DNA of 64,000 bases from Neodontobutis hainanensis (GCA_024349245.1 JALDNG010000079.1:1-64000), one strand, 5' to 3'. Positions 44,301 through 55,848 are shown, counted from the first letter of the stretch. Made by a program: numbers and translations. Notes: a model not told the origin generated them from the sequence alone.

Positions 44301-47300
44301 CTCCTGCTGTAAACTCAATTAAGAGCCCCCGGTGGCTCCAGAGCGGCCTCAGAACTGTCGACAACTATCAGTTTCTGCTGCTTTCTGATAAAGGATTGTT
44401 TTTATTCATGTTGCACCAAACACCTTCAATGGAATAATTGGAAAAAGGTCAGACACTGAATAAAAGGATAAATGTAAGTGAGATCTGTGAGGGAGCTAAG
44501 GGCACGCTACAAGACCTAGCCTGTGGTGGTGCTAGCTTAACTTATGTTTTATGGAACTTTATGCAACCATTTTTAAGGTTAGTGTGTGTAGACTATAAAT
44601 ATACATTGCTAACCTAAACTTAACATCTACTCTTTGCATCAATGTTTAAATGTAAAATCTTGCACTGATTACTTGACATGCTATGTTGATTAAGGTTTTT
44701 TTTTTCTCTTTCAGTTTCCATCATTTAGTTTACACATTTTCTTCTGTAAGTCTGTTCTTGTTACATGTGAAGATTTTCCAAAAAAGGCACTATTTTTCTG
44801 GCTCGTGAGAATTTTATTTGGCTGGGTGTTTATCAACCTTAATGTATTGCTGTGGAGTAAAATACAAAGCAGTCCTTAGACCCTCCCATTTCATTACAAC
44901 CACTTTCTTTTCAATTTACAAATGTGACATCTTCTCTCAGACTATTTCCTCCTCATGTTTGCTCTCACCCTTTCTGCTCGGTTTTCCAATGGCTTTCAGC
45001 AGACGATTTCCTGTGCTCCAAGCATCTCAGTGCGCAAGCGGTGTTTATCCTGGCATCGGATAGTGCTCATCCTCCTTGTTAAGGGGCTTAAGTGGCAGCG
45101 CAGTGATTCAGTCTGGGGCCTGATGGACAGATTTCCAGCTGAAAGTCTCAGGCTTTTCTCTCAAACCCGTGGGGAGCCAGTCAGACCGAGGACGCCTTTG
45201 CAATGGATCTGTCTTTATTGCTTCTGAGGCCAACTTAACTTAATACTATTGCCTCAGCAGAAGGTATTCTATTCATTTCTATCTACCTCTGGAAAAGCCT
45301 TGTGCGTTTACAGTCAGAAAATGAAGAGACTTGTATGGCTCCCTTGAGCCCCGTCATGCAAATCTCACATGTCCGTTGTACTATCAATTTTATTACTGCC
45401 ATATTGTATCTCTGAGGATCTATTTAAGCTATAACAAGAACTTTATTTAAGACTTTTGTTATATTTTTTTACATAGAAGCTTGACCATGAAACATATTCA
45501 AGTATTTTACTTGATAAAACGTTTCTTCTCTGGATAACTTGACCATCACCCTGAATGGCTTAAAAAATATTTAACTTGTGGTTTCCTCAGCACATATTTA
45601 AAGGTTTACTATACTTCACAAATACAACATGATGGCTGTTATTAGAAAATGCTTTAAGGCTTCAAGGCTACAGTTATTGTTATAGAAATCCTGGCATTAA
45701 ATCCAGCCACGGGTTCTTCATTCTTAAAACTTATAGGAGTCACTAAAGCCCAGCCCAGCCCTTTGGTCAGAAAGACAATCCTGGACCATCACTAGTAAAT
45801 CACAGGGCATTCACTCACATTTATTCCATAGTCTCTTCACAGAATAGTGTAGAAATCAATCTGACGACATTTAAGGCAGAAGTGCTAACCTCTCATGCAC
45901 AGGTAATATTCACGGTAAAGTGACACACATGTATTTTGTGACTAAAGCCTCATCCTGCCAGTCCAGTAATAATAATTCAATAATGTGAATGGCAGTAGTA
46001 TTCTGACAGCTGCTCTCTTGCTGTGTGTCATGCTAACAGCACAGACAGGTTTACAGTATCTGAGGTAAAACACATTTGCTGACCAGCTCAGGGCAAAGCA
46101 GTCAGCAGCACTCACCTGGAACATCTAACAATAGCCTCAGATACAGCCCCATCACATCCACTAGTGATCAGCCTGAGAGAGAAAAGCCTACTACTCCCTC
46201 CCTTTCTGCTCTCACTGTCCAGTTTGTGTCACTACAATGTTTGCAGCAAATGGTAAATGACATGCATTTGTAAAGCACTTTTTTGTGGCCTCTTGGACAC
46301 CCAAATTGCTCTACATCATGCTTCCATGAAGTGTCTTGCCCATGGACACAACAACAGTATGAACTGGAGGGAGCAAGAAACCCTCTGCCAATGTTCTATG
46401 TTTTTGGACGACCTGCTCTGCCTCTTGAGCCACTGCGCTCCACAAACAGCCAGTTCATCCGTGTGGACAGTTAGCTACTTAAACCACTACCCAGTCATTC
46501 TCTTGAGCTTCAGCAGAGAGTCCAACACCCGTCATGTGTAATGGCACGGTGCGCTTCATTGCATTATACTGTTAATTATGTGTCTGTGTAGTTCAATTTT
46601 AGCAAAGTGTACCAAAATAATCCTGTTGGACCTTTCCCCTTTACAAGTTGAAAAACTAGTACCAGTTGTTAGACTCACACAGACCACACTACATTCACAA
46701 AAATAAAAAAGGAGTCGGTAAATGATGCAAGGGCAACAATTTGTCAATGTTTGAGTTGGTCTTGTTGTAAACACATTCTTTAATTCAAACATGTGTAACA
46801 TCCATCCATCCATCCATCTTCTACCGCTTATCCGGGGCCGGGTCGCGGGGGCAGCAGTCTAAGCAGAGAAGCCCAGACTTCCCTCTCCCCAGACACTTCC
46901 TCCAGCTCTTCCGGGGGGATACCGAGGCGTTCCCAGGTCAGCCGAGAGACATAGTCCCTCCAGCGTGTCCTAGGTCTTCCCCGAGGTCTCCTCCCGGTGG
47001 GACATGCCCGGAACACCTCCCTAGGGAGGCGGCCGGGAAGCATCCGAAACAGATGCCCGAGCCACCTCAGCTGGCTCCTCTCGATGTGAAGGAGCAGCGG
47101 CTCTACTTTGAGCTCCTCCCGAGTGACGGAGCTCCTCACCCTATCTCTAAGGGAGCGCCCGCCACTCTGCGGAGAAAGCTCATTTCGGCCGCTTGTATCC
47201 GGGATCTTGTTCTTTCGGTCATGACCCAAAGCTCATGACCATAGGTGAGAGTAGGAACGTAGATCGACTGGTAAATCGAGAGCTTTGCCTTACAGCTCAG

Positions 47301-50300
47301 CTCCTTCTTCACCACGACAGACCGGTACATCGACCGCATTACTGCAGAAGCTGCACCGATCCGTCTGTCGATCTCACGCTCCTTCCTTCCCTCACTCGTG
47401 AACAAGACCCCGAGATACTTAAACTCCTCCACTTGAGGCAGGAGCTCTCCACCAACCTGGATGGGGCAAGCCACCCTTTTCCGACTGAGAACCATGGTCT
47501 CAGACTTGGAGGTGCTGATCCTCATCCCAGCCGCTTCACACTCGGCTGCAAACCGCCCCAGTGAACATTGAAGGTCCTGGCTTGATGGAGCCAACAGGAC
47601 AACATCATCTGCAAAAAGCAGAGATGAAATCCTGTGGTCCCCAAACCAGACTCCCTCCGGCCCCTGGCTGCGCCTAGAAATCCTGTCCATAAAGACAATG
47701 AACAAGACCGGTGACAAAGGGCAGCCCTGCCGGAGTCCAACATTCACCGGGAACAGGTCTGACTTACTGCCGGCAATGCGAACCAAGCTCCTGCTCCGGT
47801 CGTACAGGGACCGGATAGCCCTTAGCAAAGGGCCCCGGACCCCATACTCCCAGAGCACCCCCCACAGGGCACCACGAGGGACACAGTCGAATGCCTTCTC
47901 CAGATCCACAAAGCACATGTGGACTGGTTGGGCAAACTCCCATAATCCCTCCAGCACCCTGGAGAGGGTATAGAGCTGGTCCAGTGTTCCACGACCGGGA
48001 CGAAAACCGCATTGTTCCTCCTGGATCTGAGGTTCGACTATCGGCCGCATTCTCCTCTCCAGTACCCTGGCATAGACTTTCCGGGAGGCTGAGGAGTGTG
48101 ATCCTCTGTAGTTGGAACACACCCTCCGGTCCCCTTCTTAAAAAGAGGACCACCACCCCGGTCTGCCAGTCCAGAGGTACTGTCCCCGACCGCCACGCGA
48201 TGTTGCAGAGGCGTGTCAACCAAGACAGCCCCACAACATCCAGAGACTTGAGGTACTCAGGGCGTATCTCATCCACCCGGTGCCTTGCCACCGAGGAGCT
48301 TCCCAACTACCTCAGTGACTTCAGCCTGAGTGATGGACGAGTCCACCTCTGAGCCCTCGGCCTCTGCTTCCTCAGTGGAAGACATGACGGTGGGGTTGAG
48401 GAGATCCTCAGTATTCCTTCCACCGTCCAACAATATCCCCAGTTGAGGTCAGCAGATTTCCACCTCCACTGTAAACAGTGTTGGCAGGGCACTGCTTCCC
48501 CTCCTGAGGCGTCGGACGGTTTGCCAGAATTTCTTGAGGCCGACCGATAGTCTTTTCCATGGCCTCACCGAACTCCTCCCAGACCCGAGTTTTTGCCTCC
48601 ACAACCACCCGTGCTGCAGCCCGCTTGGCCTGCCGGTACCTATCAGCTGCCTCAGGAGTCCCACAAGCCAACCAGGCTCGATAGGTCTCCTTCTTCAGCT
48701 TGACGGCATCCCTTACTTCCGGTGTCCACCACCGGGTTCGGGATTGCCGCCACGACAGGCACCGGAGACTTTGCGGCCACAGCAGTGGCTGCGTCGACAA
48801 TGGAGGTGGAGAACATGGTCCACTCGGACTCAATGTCTCCAGTCTCCCTCGGGATCTGGTCGAAGCTCTGTCGGAGGTGGGAGTTGAAGATCTCTCTGAC
48901 AGGGGACTCGGCCAAACGTTCCCAACAGACCCTCACAGTACGCTTTGGGTCTGCCAAGTCTGTCCCGCCTTCTCCCCGCCATCGGATCCAACTCACCACC
49001 AGGTGGTGATCAGTTGACAGCTCCGCCCCTCTCTTCACCCGAGTGTCCAAGACATACGGTCGGAGGTCAGATGAAACAACTACAAAGTCGATCATCGACC
49101 TCCGGCCTAGGGTGTCCTGGTGCCACGTGCACTGATGGACACCCTTATGCTTGAACATGGTGTTCGTTATGGACAAACTGTTGCTAGCACAGAAGTCCAA
49201 TAACAGAACACCACTGGTTCAGATCAGGGGGCCGTTCCTCCCAATCACGCCCCTCCAGGTGTCACTGTCGCTACCCACGTGAGCGTTGAAGTCCCCAGTA
49301 GAATGATGGAGTCCCGGTTGGAGCACTTTCCAGCACCCCTCCCAGAGACTCCAAGAAGGCCGGGTACTCTGCACTGCCATTTGGCCCGTAGCACAAACAA
49401 CAGTGAGAGACCTATCCCCAACCCGAAGGCGCAGGGAAGCGACCCTCGTTCACCGGGGTGAACTCCAACACATGGCGGCTGAGCCGGGGGGCAATGAGCA
49501 AACCCACACCGGCCCGCCGCCTCTCACCGCAGGCAACTCCAGAATAGTGGAGAGTCCAGCCTCTCTCGAGGATTTGGGTTCCAGAGCCCAAGCTGTGCGT
49601 GGAGGTGAGCCCGACTATCTCTAGTCGGTATCTCTCAACCTCCCGCACAAGCTCAGGCTCCTTACCCGCCAGCGAGGTGACATTCCATGTCCCTAGAGCT
49701 AGATTCTGTGTCCGGGGATTGGGTCGCCGAGGCTCCCGCCTTCGACTGCCACCCAATCCACATTGCACCGGCCCCTTACGGTTCCTCCTGCAGGTGGTGG
49801 GCCCACGGGAGGTCGGTGTGTAACATGTGTTTCAGCTTTGGCGGTGATATTTTAGATTATAAACTCACACTTTTAATTCCTCCTTTCTGCAGGCGCTAAG
49901 CACCTACGGTAGCTCTGCAGGGACATGTGATTGACTATGAACACATCAAAGTAGAAATTGATCTGATGATGATTTAATATAGTCTATAAATGTTATAAAG
50001 CTTTATACAAAGTTTATGTTTTAAATAATAGTGTTTCTCTTTTTAGAGTGCTCACTTTGTCTGCTCTAGGCTCAGATTGTTCACTTTGGGTCGATGTAGA
50101 GACAGGAAGTTCTACAAGGTATTACACTGCACTAAAGAGCCCTTGCATTGCAATTTACAATCACTGGAAACATTTCCTCCATTTTCTCATTCTCAAGTTA
50201 ATTTCATGTTTTCTCAGGATCTCAAGTCACAGCGAAGACTAAATGATGTAGCGTATAAACAAAGAAAAACACAAAATGGATTGTCAACTCCAGTAATCAG

Positions 50301-53300
50301 GGCAGACAGTCAGCAGCATCACAAAAATCCACATCTATTATCGCAATTTTTTATGATTACTGGAAATGATTCTGTTATCTTGGAAAAAAACCATTATTAC
50401 TGCCTGAGCTAATGTGATAATGTTTTTATTAGCATGAGAATAGGAAGAAATAAAAGTTAATTTGCCGCTAAAAGTTTGCTTCAATGCAGAAAAATAACTT
50501 GGTCTGCATTTGTACATCCCACTTAACGTTAAACACAAACTAGGTACTGACAGCTCCTTCTTATTCCAGAGCATCTGCCTTTAATCTGCATCGCTCTTTT
50601 CTTCCTCCTGTTCTTTCTCCCGTTAGTGTCAAACCCCGGCTCTTTGCTATTGGACTGGCATCGTGGGTCGCCACAGTGTGAGGCCGAAAAGGACAAAACA
50701 CTGAGGGCTGACTCATGTCTGGAAGCATAAAAAGCAGAACAAAACAAATCCGATCTGACGGACGCGATCAAGCACATGGAAATGCCGTTTTAAAGAACAA
50801 GAAAATAAATGCTGCACTTTGCCACATGAGTCACACCATAATAAACAACTCTTTAGAAAAACTGGTCGATACAGGCCCCACGCTGCCCTCTGCAACCACA
50901 CGCATCAACTTCAATCACAATGTACCCTTTTTTCTTCAGATCAGCACAGTGTCGACTTGCCTCAGGCTGACAACTTATTTATTGATGTCTTTGTAAATGA
51001 CAAGCCACTTTTGACAAATCAAATATGTTCCTTCTCTTGGGCCATCCCTCTTGTAATTGCCAGATTTGTAATATTTCCTTACACCAACAAGACGTATCAG
51101 TGAATAGTTTTTTTCAGGAACACCACATGGCTTTGTCTTGGGGCCATTTTGTTTGCGTTAATGACATTACTATTTTGCCACAGTAACTCAACTCTGTGGA
51201 CAAGCTGATAAACTTAACTCTTTTCAGTAATTACAATATGACTATGAATCTATAATTACTACTACAAAAGTACATTGGAAAGAATTCATACATGTCAAAA
51301 GTAGAAAAGGTTTAAGTAAAAGTATCTTAAACCTTTTCTATAAGATGTCCTGGATGACTGAGAACAGAATAACTCTTATTATGCTTGGGTAAGTTTTACA
51401 AGAGTCAATATTGGATTCTAATGAATATAACTCTTGTCAGCAGCACCAGACCTTTAAATATATTCTCTGCCAATCATTCAGAAAGCTTGTACTGCTGTGT
51501 TCTGCTGCCAATAAGTGTATAGTGGTAAGATGGCGCGAAGCAAAATGTGTTGACATTAAAGATGCAATCGATTGAAAATAAATAAAATATTAAGATTACA
51601 AATCAAATCTTCATCTCAATGTACTGAAATAATATTTTTAAAGCCACAATGCTTTAATGCCTATGTTATAGTTGGAAGTATGGAAACATTGGTCTATCAT
51701 CCTTGCTGGATAAAGTTATTGTAAATTTCATTCAGAAAATGAAGGTTTATTTCTACATGGCCTTGTTTTCACTGGAGTGGTATGGTCAGTTCAGTACCAG
51801 TCAGTAAGAATCCCAGAGTAATGTCCTTCTTTGGTAAACCTCCAGATCTTCGTTACATCAGGGTGTTTCCATTTCGAGAGGAGGCATCTGAGGTGGCTCG
51901 GACATCTTTTCCAGATTCCTCTCCGACGCCACCCTTGGGAGGTGTGTCTCACCAGAAGCCCTGGAGAAGACCTAGGACCCACTGGAGGAACTATGTCTGT
52001 GTCTCTGAGTTCCACAAATAATCTGGGGGAAGAGACTAGTGAGGCCCCAAATAATAATAAGAAGATAATAATGTTTATAAGTTTTGAAAGTTGTGTGGCA
52101 TTTGTATGACAGCACTCTTTATGTCGCAGCACCACTCACCTGCACACAACACAATGGAAACACAGGCTTCTTCAGGACTCACAGGCGCCAGTGTTGCCAA
52201 ACAGCCTGACCCATACCACACCATTAAGTGGAAACATGCCTACTCTCCCTTTAACTGCATCCGAACCACAGAAAGGCCCTTTTCAAAGACAGTAACAACA
52301 CAGAGAAATGAATGCATCCCATCTACTTCATACACACTACACATGGAGGCATTTGGATGTTTCTAAAAATAAAACAATGAATGAGATCAAGTGGGCTGCA
52401 TGGGCCAATACACAGCCATGACAGTTAATTAACTGGGACAGAGTGTGCTTTACTGTAGCTTTGGCGTAACACAGATTGATTTGATTCAGCAAAAATACAA
52501 GCTTGAGGTAGCACATGGCACACTGTCTTTTTGTCTTGTACGGAGAGTGTTGAGATGAATTTTGCAAATGCATCTTGGCCAAAAAGTCAAGGTTTATTTC
52601 CATGCCACGCCTTTTTGAACACTGACTACAAGCAGCAGAGCATAAGAAAAGGAAGGGCTCACACCTTGCGAGTTGTACAGTGTAGGTGGAGACAAAAAAA
52701 TTATAAATAAATTCCAGAGGAGAAGGAGGGATCAAGTGAGAGAGCACCTGGAAAGAACCGTAATTCAAGGAAATGCTAAAAATCCATCCCACTATCATCT
52801 CTTCTTCTCCGGCCACCACCCCAACACACGCACCAAAAACTCCGGAGCACCTGACTTCATTGTCACTAACTTAAATATGTACGCCACAAGTCACGTGGTA
52901 TTTAAATTGTTATTGAAGGAGCCATAGTTATTGGAAAGCCTACAACTATGGGAATAATCCGTCAGTTCAAATTAGATGGCACGTTGCGCAACAGGTCGTA
53001 GCCTTTCTCCAAATAAGATGCACACAGAAAAAGCCTGATTTGTAATAAATTGGAAAGTGTATTGCAAAGTTTGGAAAGAATAGCAGATTAGAAATAGCAT
53101 GGTGGAGGTGAAAGTGCGTTATGTCATGCAGGAGAACAGAACATTCAAGATGTGGACTTCCTCCTGATAAAGATGGAACAATGGAGAGAGAAACACGTAC
53201 CAGGAATAGCCAGGTTGGTGAGCGGGATAGTGTGCATGCTGGCCGGTAAACTTGCCATCCAGTCCACGAAGCGCTGGTCGACTCTCCCGTGAGATGAAGC

Positions 53301-53303
53301 CAT
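30651..53303 (-). CDS. PLCXD3: PI-PLC X domain-containing protein 3, complete coding sequence in 6 exons
   Basis: Coding exons in order: 53201-53303, 37682-37938, 35728-35901, 34227-34402, 32483-32584 and 30651-30807. They join in frame to 969 nt (322 residues; human 321). The start MASSHGRVDQRFVDWMASLP matches the family N terminus. A single PLC X domain fills nearly the whole chain, with the two expected active-site histidines in LAIPGSHDSF (His37) and FFAHGLF (His114); there is no Y, C2, PH or EF-hand domain. Further landmarks are VVFLDFNHFY, EVPFLWPGQMMPSPWANTTD and GESGINIITADFVELG. The C terminus is acidic (LDEEDEDAT). The family is cytoplasmic with reported phosphoinositide-phospholipase activity, and its role is poorly known. 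Exon 2 has a weak donor (ACA|GTCAGT). Intron 1 is 15.3 kb and carries the LINE. C7 and OXCT1 flank it in the same orientation. Confidence 0.95.
32796..33102. mobile_element. Non-autonomous hAT-type element, 307 bp, with 8-bp target duplication
   Basis: The left end is CAGGGATGGGCAAACTAAGG and the right end is TAATTGCCCACCCCTG, imperfect inverted repeats with the hAT-type CAGGG/CCCTG start. The duplication GTCTAGAG is perfect at 32788-32795 and 33103-33110. The ends contain GGGGGCCACATGCGGCC and AATGTGGCCC, common to this teleost hAT group. No transposase is encoded. It lies in PLCXD3 intron 4. Confidence 0.9.
35234..35301. repeat. (ATT)n microsatellite, about 22 units
   Basis: Nearly perfect ATT repeat in PLCXD3 intron 3, slightly interrupted at its left end. 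Confidence 0.95.
36345..36488 (-). mobile_element. Truncated, inverted relative of the hAT element at 32796-33102
   Basis: Read on the - strand it begins CAGTGGTGGGCAAACTAAGG, passes through CCAAGCATTTACTAATAA and GCAGTAATTAGTTGATT, and stops matching after ACCTTTCCT. These blocks occur in the same order in the 32796-33102 element. The distal half and right inverted repeat are lost. It lies in PLCXD3 intron 2. Confidence 0.8.
37682..37938 (-). other. PLCXD3: PLCXD3 exon 2, catalytic core of the X domain
   Basis: This exon alone supplies both putative active-site histidines (SHDSF near its start, FAHGLF near its end) and the conserved GIRFFDLRI strand. Its removal would delete the active site while changing the frame from phase 1 to phase 0. 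Confidence 0.9.
38405..38585 (+). mobile_element. Dispersed teleost repeat fragment
   Basis: TCTTGCCCAAGGACACAACG followed by GGGATTGAACCGCCCACCCG is a common fish interspersed-repeat signature. Ends are unclear. Related words occur reversed at 26795-26820 and in the 46251-46490 repeat. Confidence 0.5.
41215..41420 (+). pseudogene. Coding-like fragment of unknown origin
   Basis: One frame gives MDSNEEEAAQMWPA then a stop (start at 41249). Another, from about 41293, gives NNITNPSRLLLTNQEHAVVF followed by DTPADVDKYIKKLKPSIGET and a stop. A one-base shift would join them. Composition and codon pattern look coding, unlike the surrounding intron, but I do not recognise the protein. It could be a degenerate retrocopy, part of a mobile element or chance. 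Confidence 0.25.
46251..46490 (+). mobile_element. Dispersed TAAATGGTAAATG-type teleost repeat
   Basis: AAATGGTAAATGACATGCAT followed by TTGTAAAGCACTTTTTTGTG and then GTGTCTTGCCCATGGACACA matches the layout of a very abundant fish repeat. It lies about 300 bases from the LINE insertion. Confidence 0.5.
46801..46818. repeat. (GATG)n tail of the LINE
   Basis: Tandem CATC on the + strand (GATG on the - strand) forms the 3' terminus of the Rex3-like element. Confidence 0.85.
46802..49816 (-). mobile_element. RTE/Rex3-like non-LTR retrotransposon, decayed
   Basis: Read on the - strand, the element starts near 49816, carries an APE-type endonuclease (ALGTWNVTSLAG; AELSTDHHLVVSW) and then a reverse transcriptase (CFVDLEKAFDCVPRG, GLRQGCPLSPVLFI, catalytic LLFADDVVLL). 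It closes with WLGHLFRMLPGRLP, GRPRTRWRDYVSRL and a tandem GATG tail, which favours the Rex3 group. Recognisable segments switch frame at least five times (49768-49412, 49200-48652, 48833-48408, 48306-47764, 48122-47136, 47229-46828), so it cannot encode an intact protein. The 10-bp repeat TGTGTAACAT flanks it at 46792-46801 and 49817-49826. Confidence 0.88.
51878..52003 (+). mobile_element. Rex3-like LINE fragment, near 3' end
   Basis: The + strand reads LRWLGHLFQIPLRRHPWEV in one frame, and the DNA GAAGACCTAGGACCCACTGG matches the same region of the 46802-49816 element. The match stops before the GATG tail. Confidence 0.75.
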
Positions 53304-53560
53304 GCTGACTGCCTGCCTGCCTGCTTGCCTTCCTGTTCCTACCGCCGCGCACTGTACGCTCCGCTCCTCACCGCTCTGCTCGGACGGTGCCTGCGCCAAC
53401 CCCGGTGCGCACGCTCTGCCTCGCTCTCCACGAACACACACAAGGACGCACTAACAAACACACACCAGCGCCACCGAAAGCGAGTCCACACCCCCCCTGA
53501 GCGCAGCACATCGACGGGGAGCATTAATATGAAAATGCGCATGGACTGATCCAAATATGG
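53304..53560 (-). promoter_or_regulatory. GC/CpG-rich 5' region of PLCXD3
   Basis: Immediately upstream of the PLCXD3 ATG, the sequence is rich in G+C and CpG (for example CGCCGCGCACTGTACGCTCC) compared with the AT-rich surroundings. This suits a CpG-island promoter and 5' UTR. No TATA box at a convincing position was seen. Confidence 0.55.
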
Positions 53561-55377
53561 CATCATTCGGTGGTACGACTTTCCAGTATCCAATAGTAAG
53601 CAATACGCCACGGTTTAAGGCTTGGGGGTGACAGTATAGTCTCATCATCTGGCAACATTAAAAGCCTGATTCGTGATGAATGGGCAGTTAATTGATTCGA
53701 CTCATTACATGAAACAATGCTACAGTTGACTTATGGGATGTAGCCAAAACCGCCCACGTGGCTCAGTGTGAGAGTTGGTATGAAGGCAGTTTTAATATAA
53801 ATTCCAGTCCAGAGTGAGTTAGCTGGGAAATAAAATATGCATTATTATATAAAACCACCCAAAATAAGATGTGTCGGATTGGGTTTGTGAAGAGTCACTG
53901 GGCAAATGGGATTCGTAGTTAAAGCTGGAGTAGGTGATGTTATTTCTGCACGTGTAAATAATCAACAATAACCTTTTAGCTCAATGTAGGCTGGTACACT
54001 TTAGAAAATGCTTGTGCCAAATTATTGTGCCTTAAGTTGAGTCTAGAAAGAGGAAAATGATGTTAGGACCACTTTTGGTACATGCTTTCTTTATGTATTT
54101 CCATTGTCGAAATGGAAGTAAAACATCCCAAATAATTCTATGCATACCATTTTAGTTTTGAAGACTGGACAAAACCAACATGGGAGCTGCTCTAAGATAT
54201 TTCAGCATGACGTGGCATTATAATAAAGCATTCACAATGATCTGAAGAAGGCTGAGGCCGAAACGTTATCTATTGATTAAAATACTTGGCATATGGAGAC
54301 ACTGAGTATAATGTCTTCTCAAGAGAGATCATCTCAGTGTGTGTTATCTTTTTTCTGAGTAATTATGAAGTATAAAATCAAGTTAATTGTGGAATCTGTT
54401 TTCAAAGTCCACCTACTTCCCCTTTAATCCAAGGTTAAGGCCATGCACTTCTGTGACTGGGAGCCATTTGGCAGTGTTGATTATTCCCACAATTAATAAA
54501 GCAGTGACAATGAAAAACGGGCATTTGACACATTAATAACTGACACAGTGGGAGGGGTTTGACTGTCGTTAAAGCTCCGGTGAGTCGTTAGTGACACTGT
54601 TCCGTTCAGGTGTTGTTGTAGCTTTAGAGTGAAACTGTTTTTTATTTAGGTTTCAGAACCCTGTTGTGTGCACTAGGCAACCAGAATCTGAGGCCACCTC
54701 CTCTGTCCACTCCCTCTAGACATAAAAACTTTAGCTCTCTTACAGTTGATCTCAGAACTAAAGTCTCTTGGAATTAGTGTCTTCACCTTGAAAACTGAGC
54801 CCAGATTCCTTTTTTTTTAACCTTTTCTTCAAGATGACCTGGATAACTGAGAACCTTCACAAACATGTTATATGTAAAAGTTACTCTATGCGCTTTTCTT
54901 TCCCATCTGCTCCCGGCTGTGTCTTCTCCCACTAACACACGCCCCCTCCGTGAACCGACGACACCCACCAGGTATGATGTTAGTGCTTTGAAGGTGCCAT
55001 TGTATCACTAGCTCTATATTTGCTATTAGTTCATACAGTTAATTGTGCCTTATAATGTTTAGCCAGTCTGTGAGCATGTATGGTAGCTCTGCAGGGACAA
55101 TGCTGTCTAGGAACACAACGTCAGCAGATTCTTGTAAAATCATGAAATAAAATCATTTTAGTTCAGCGTTGATAAATGATTCCCTTGTACCAGTGCTCAG
55201 TTTGTCTGCTCTGGGCAGTTGTAGGAACAGGAGCAGGAAATAATGTCCACTGGTTTCTATGGAGCTTTAAACACCTATATCTCAAATATAGGCAAAGTGT
55301 TTTATTTTGACATGATTAGAGCTATTTGAAAACATAGTTCTCACCGATGTGTTCAAACCACTTTCAGTAGGACTGCT

Positions 55378-55520
55378 GTCACACTGGAGGGACTCTCTCG
55401 GCTGGCCTGGGAACGCCTCGGTATCCCTCCGGAAGAGCTGGAGGAAGTGTTTGGACGCCTCTGCTTAGACTGCTGATCCCATCCTCTTTTGGATAAGCGG
55501 AGAAGATGGATGGATGGATG
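55378..55520 (+). mobile_element. Rex3-like LINE 3' terminus with GATG tail
   Basis: CTCGGCTGGCCTGGGAACGC and CCGGAAGAGCTGGAGGAAGT match the 3' end of the 46802-49816 element. It ends GATAAGCGGAGAAGATGGAT plus further GATG units. Heavily 5' truncated, as usual for LINE copies. Confidence 0.85.
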
Positions 55521-55521
55521 C

Positions 55522-55848
55522 TGAAGCATTAACGATTCCTTTCACCGGAACTAAGGGGCCAAGCCCAACTCCTGGAAAACAACCCCACCCCATAATCCCT
55601 GCTCCACCAAACTTTACACTTGGCACAATGCAGTCAGACAAGTATCGTTCTCCTGGTCACCGCCAAACCCAGACTCGTCTATCAGATTGCCTGACGGAGA
55701 AGCGTGATTGGTTACTCCAGAGAACACTTCTCCACTGCTCTAGAGTCCAGTGGCAGCGGGCATTACACCACTGCATCCAACACTTTGCATTGATCTTGGT
55801 GGTGTAAGGCTTGGATGCAGCTGCTCGGTCGTGAAAACACATATTTGG
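55522..55848 (-). pseudogene. Tc1-like transposase fragment, broken
   Basis: On the - strand the text reads CHWTLEQWRSVLWSNQSRFS, QSDRRVWVWR, stop, then in a shifted frame [20 protein letters not shown] and [10 protein letters not shown]. This is the central part of a Tc1/mariner DDE transposase. It is disrupted by a frameshift/stop after VWVWR, and the usual catalytic Asp of the WSDES motif reads Asn. It starts directly against the GATG tail of the LINE fragment. Confidence 0.8.

Larger units (their letters stand above)
37939..53200 (-). other. PLCXD3 intron 1 (15.3 kb)
   Basis: Holds the Rex3-like LINE (46802-49816), a LINE 3' fragment (51878-52003), a dispersed TAAATGGTAAATG-type repeat (46251-46490), a related repeat at 38405-38585, a coding-like fragment of unknown origin at 41215-41420, a repeat copy at about 49895-50130 and a 15-bp hairpin (51302-51340). 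No PLCXD3 exon was seen inside. Confidence 0.7.

Noticed and set aside
47193..49823. Numerous + strand frames of 60-150 codons
   Set aside because: They are antisense to the GC-rich LINE and lack protein-like features.
52337..52819. 160-codon - strand frame in PLCXD3 intron 1
   Set aside because: No domain, no splice support and low-complexity translation; probably chance.
54240..54268. GATCTGAAGAAGGCTGAGGC motif
   Set aside because: Recognised as a motif common in fish repeats, but too short to assign to a family, so not listed as an element.
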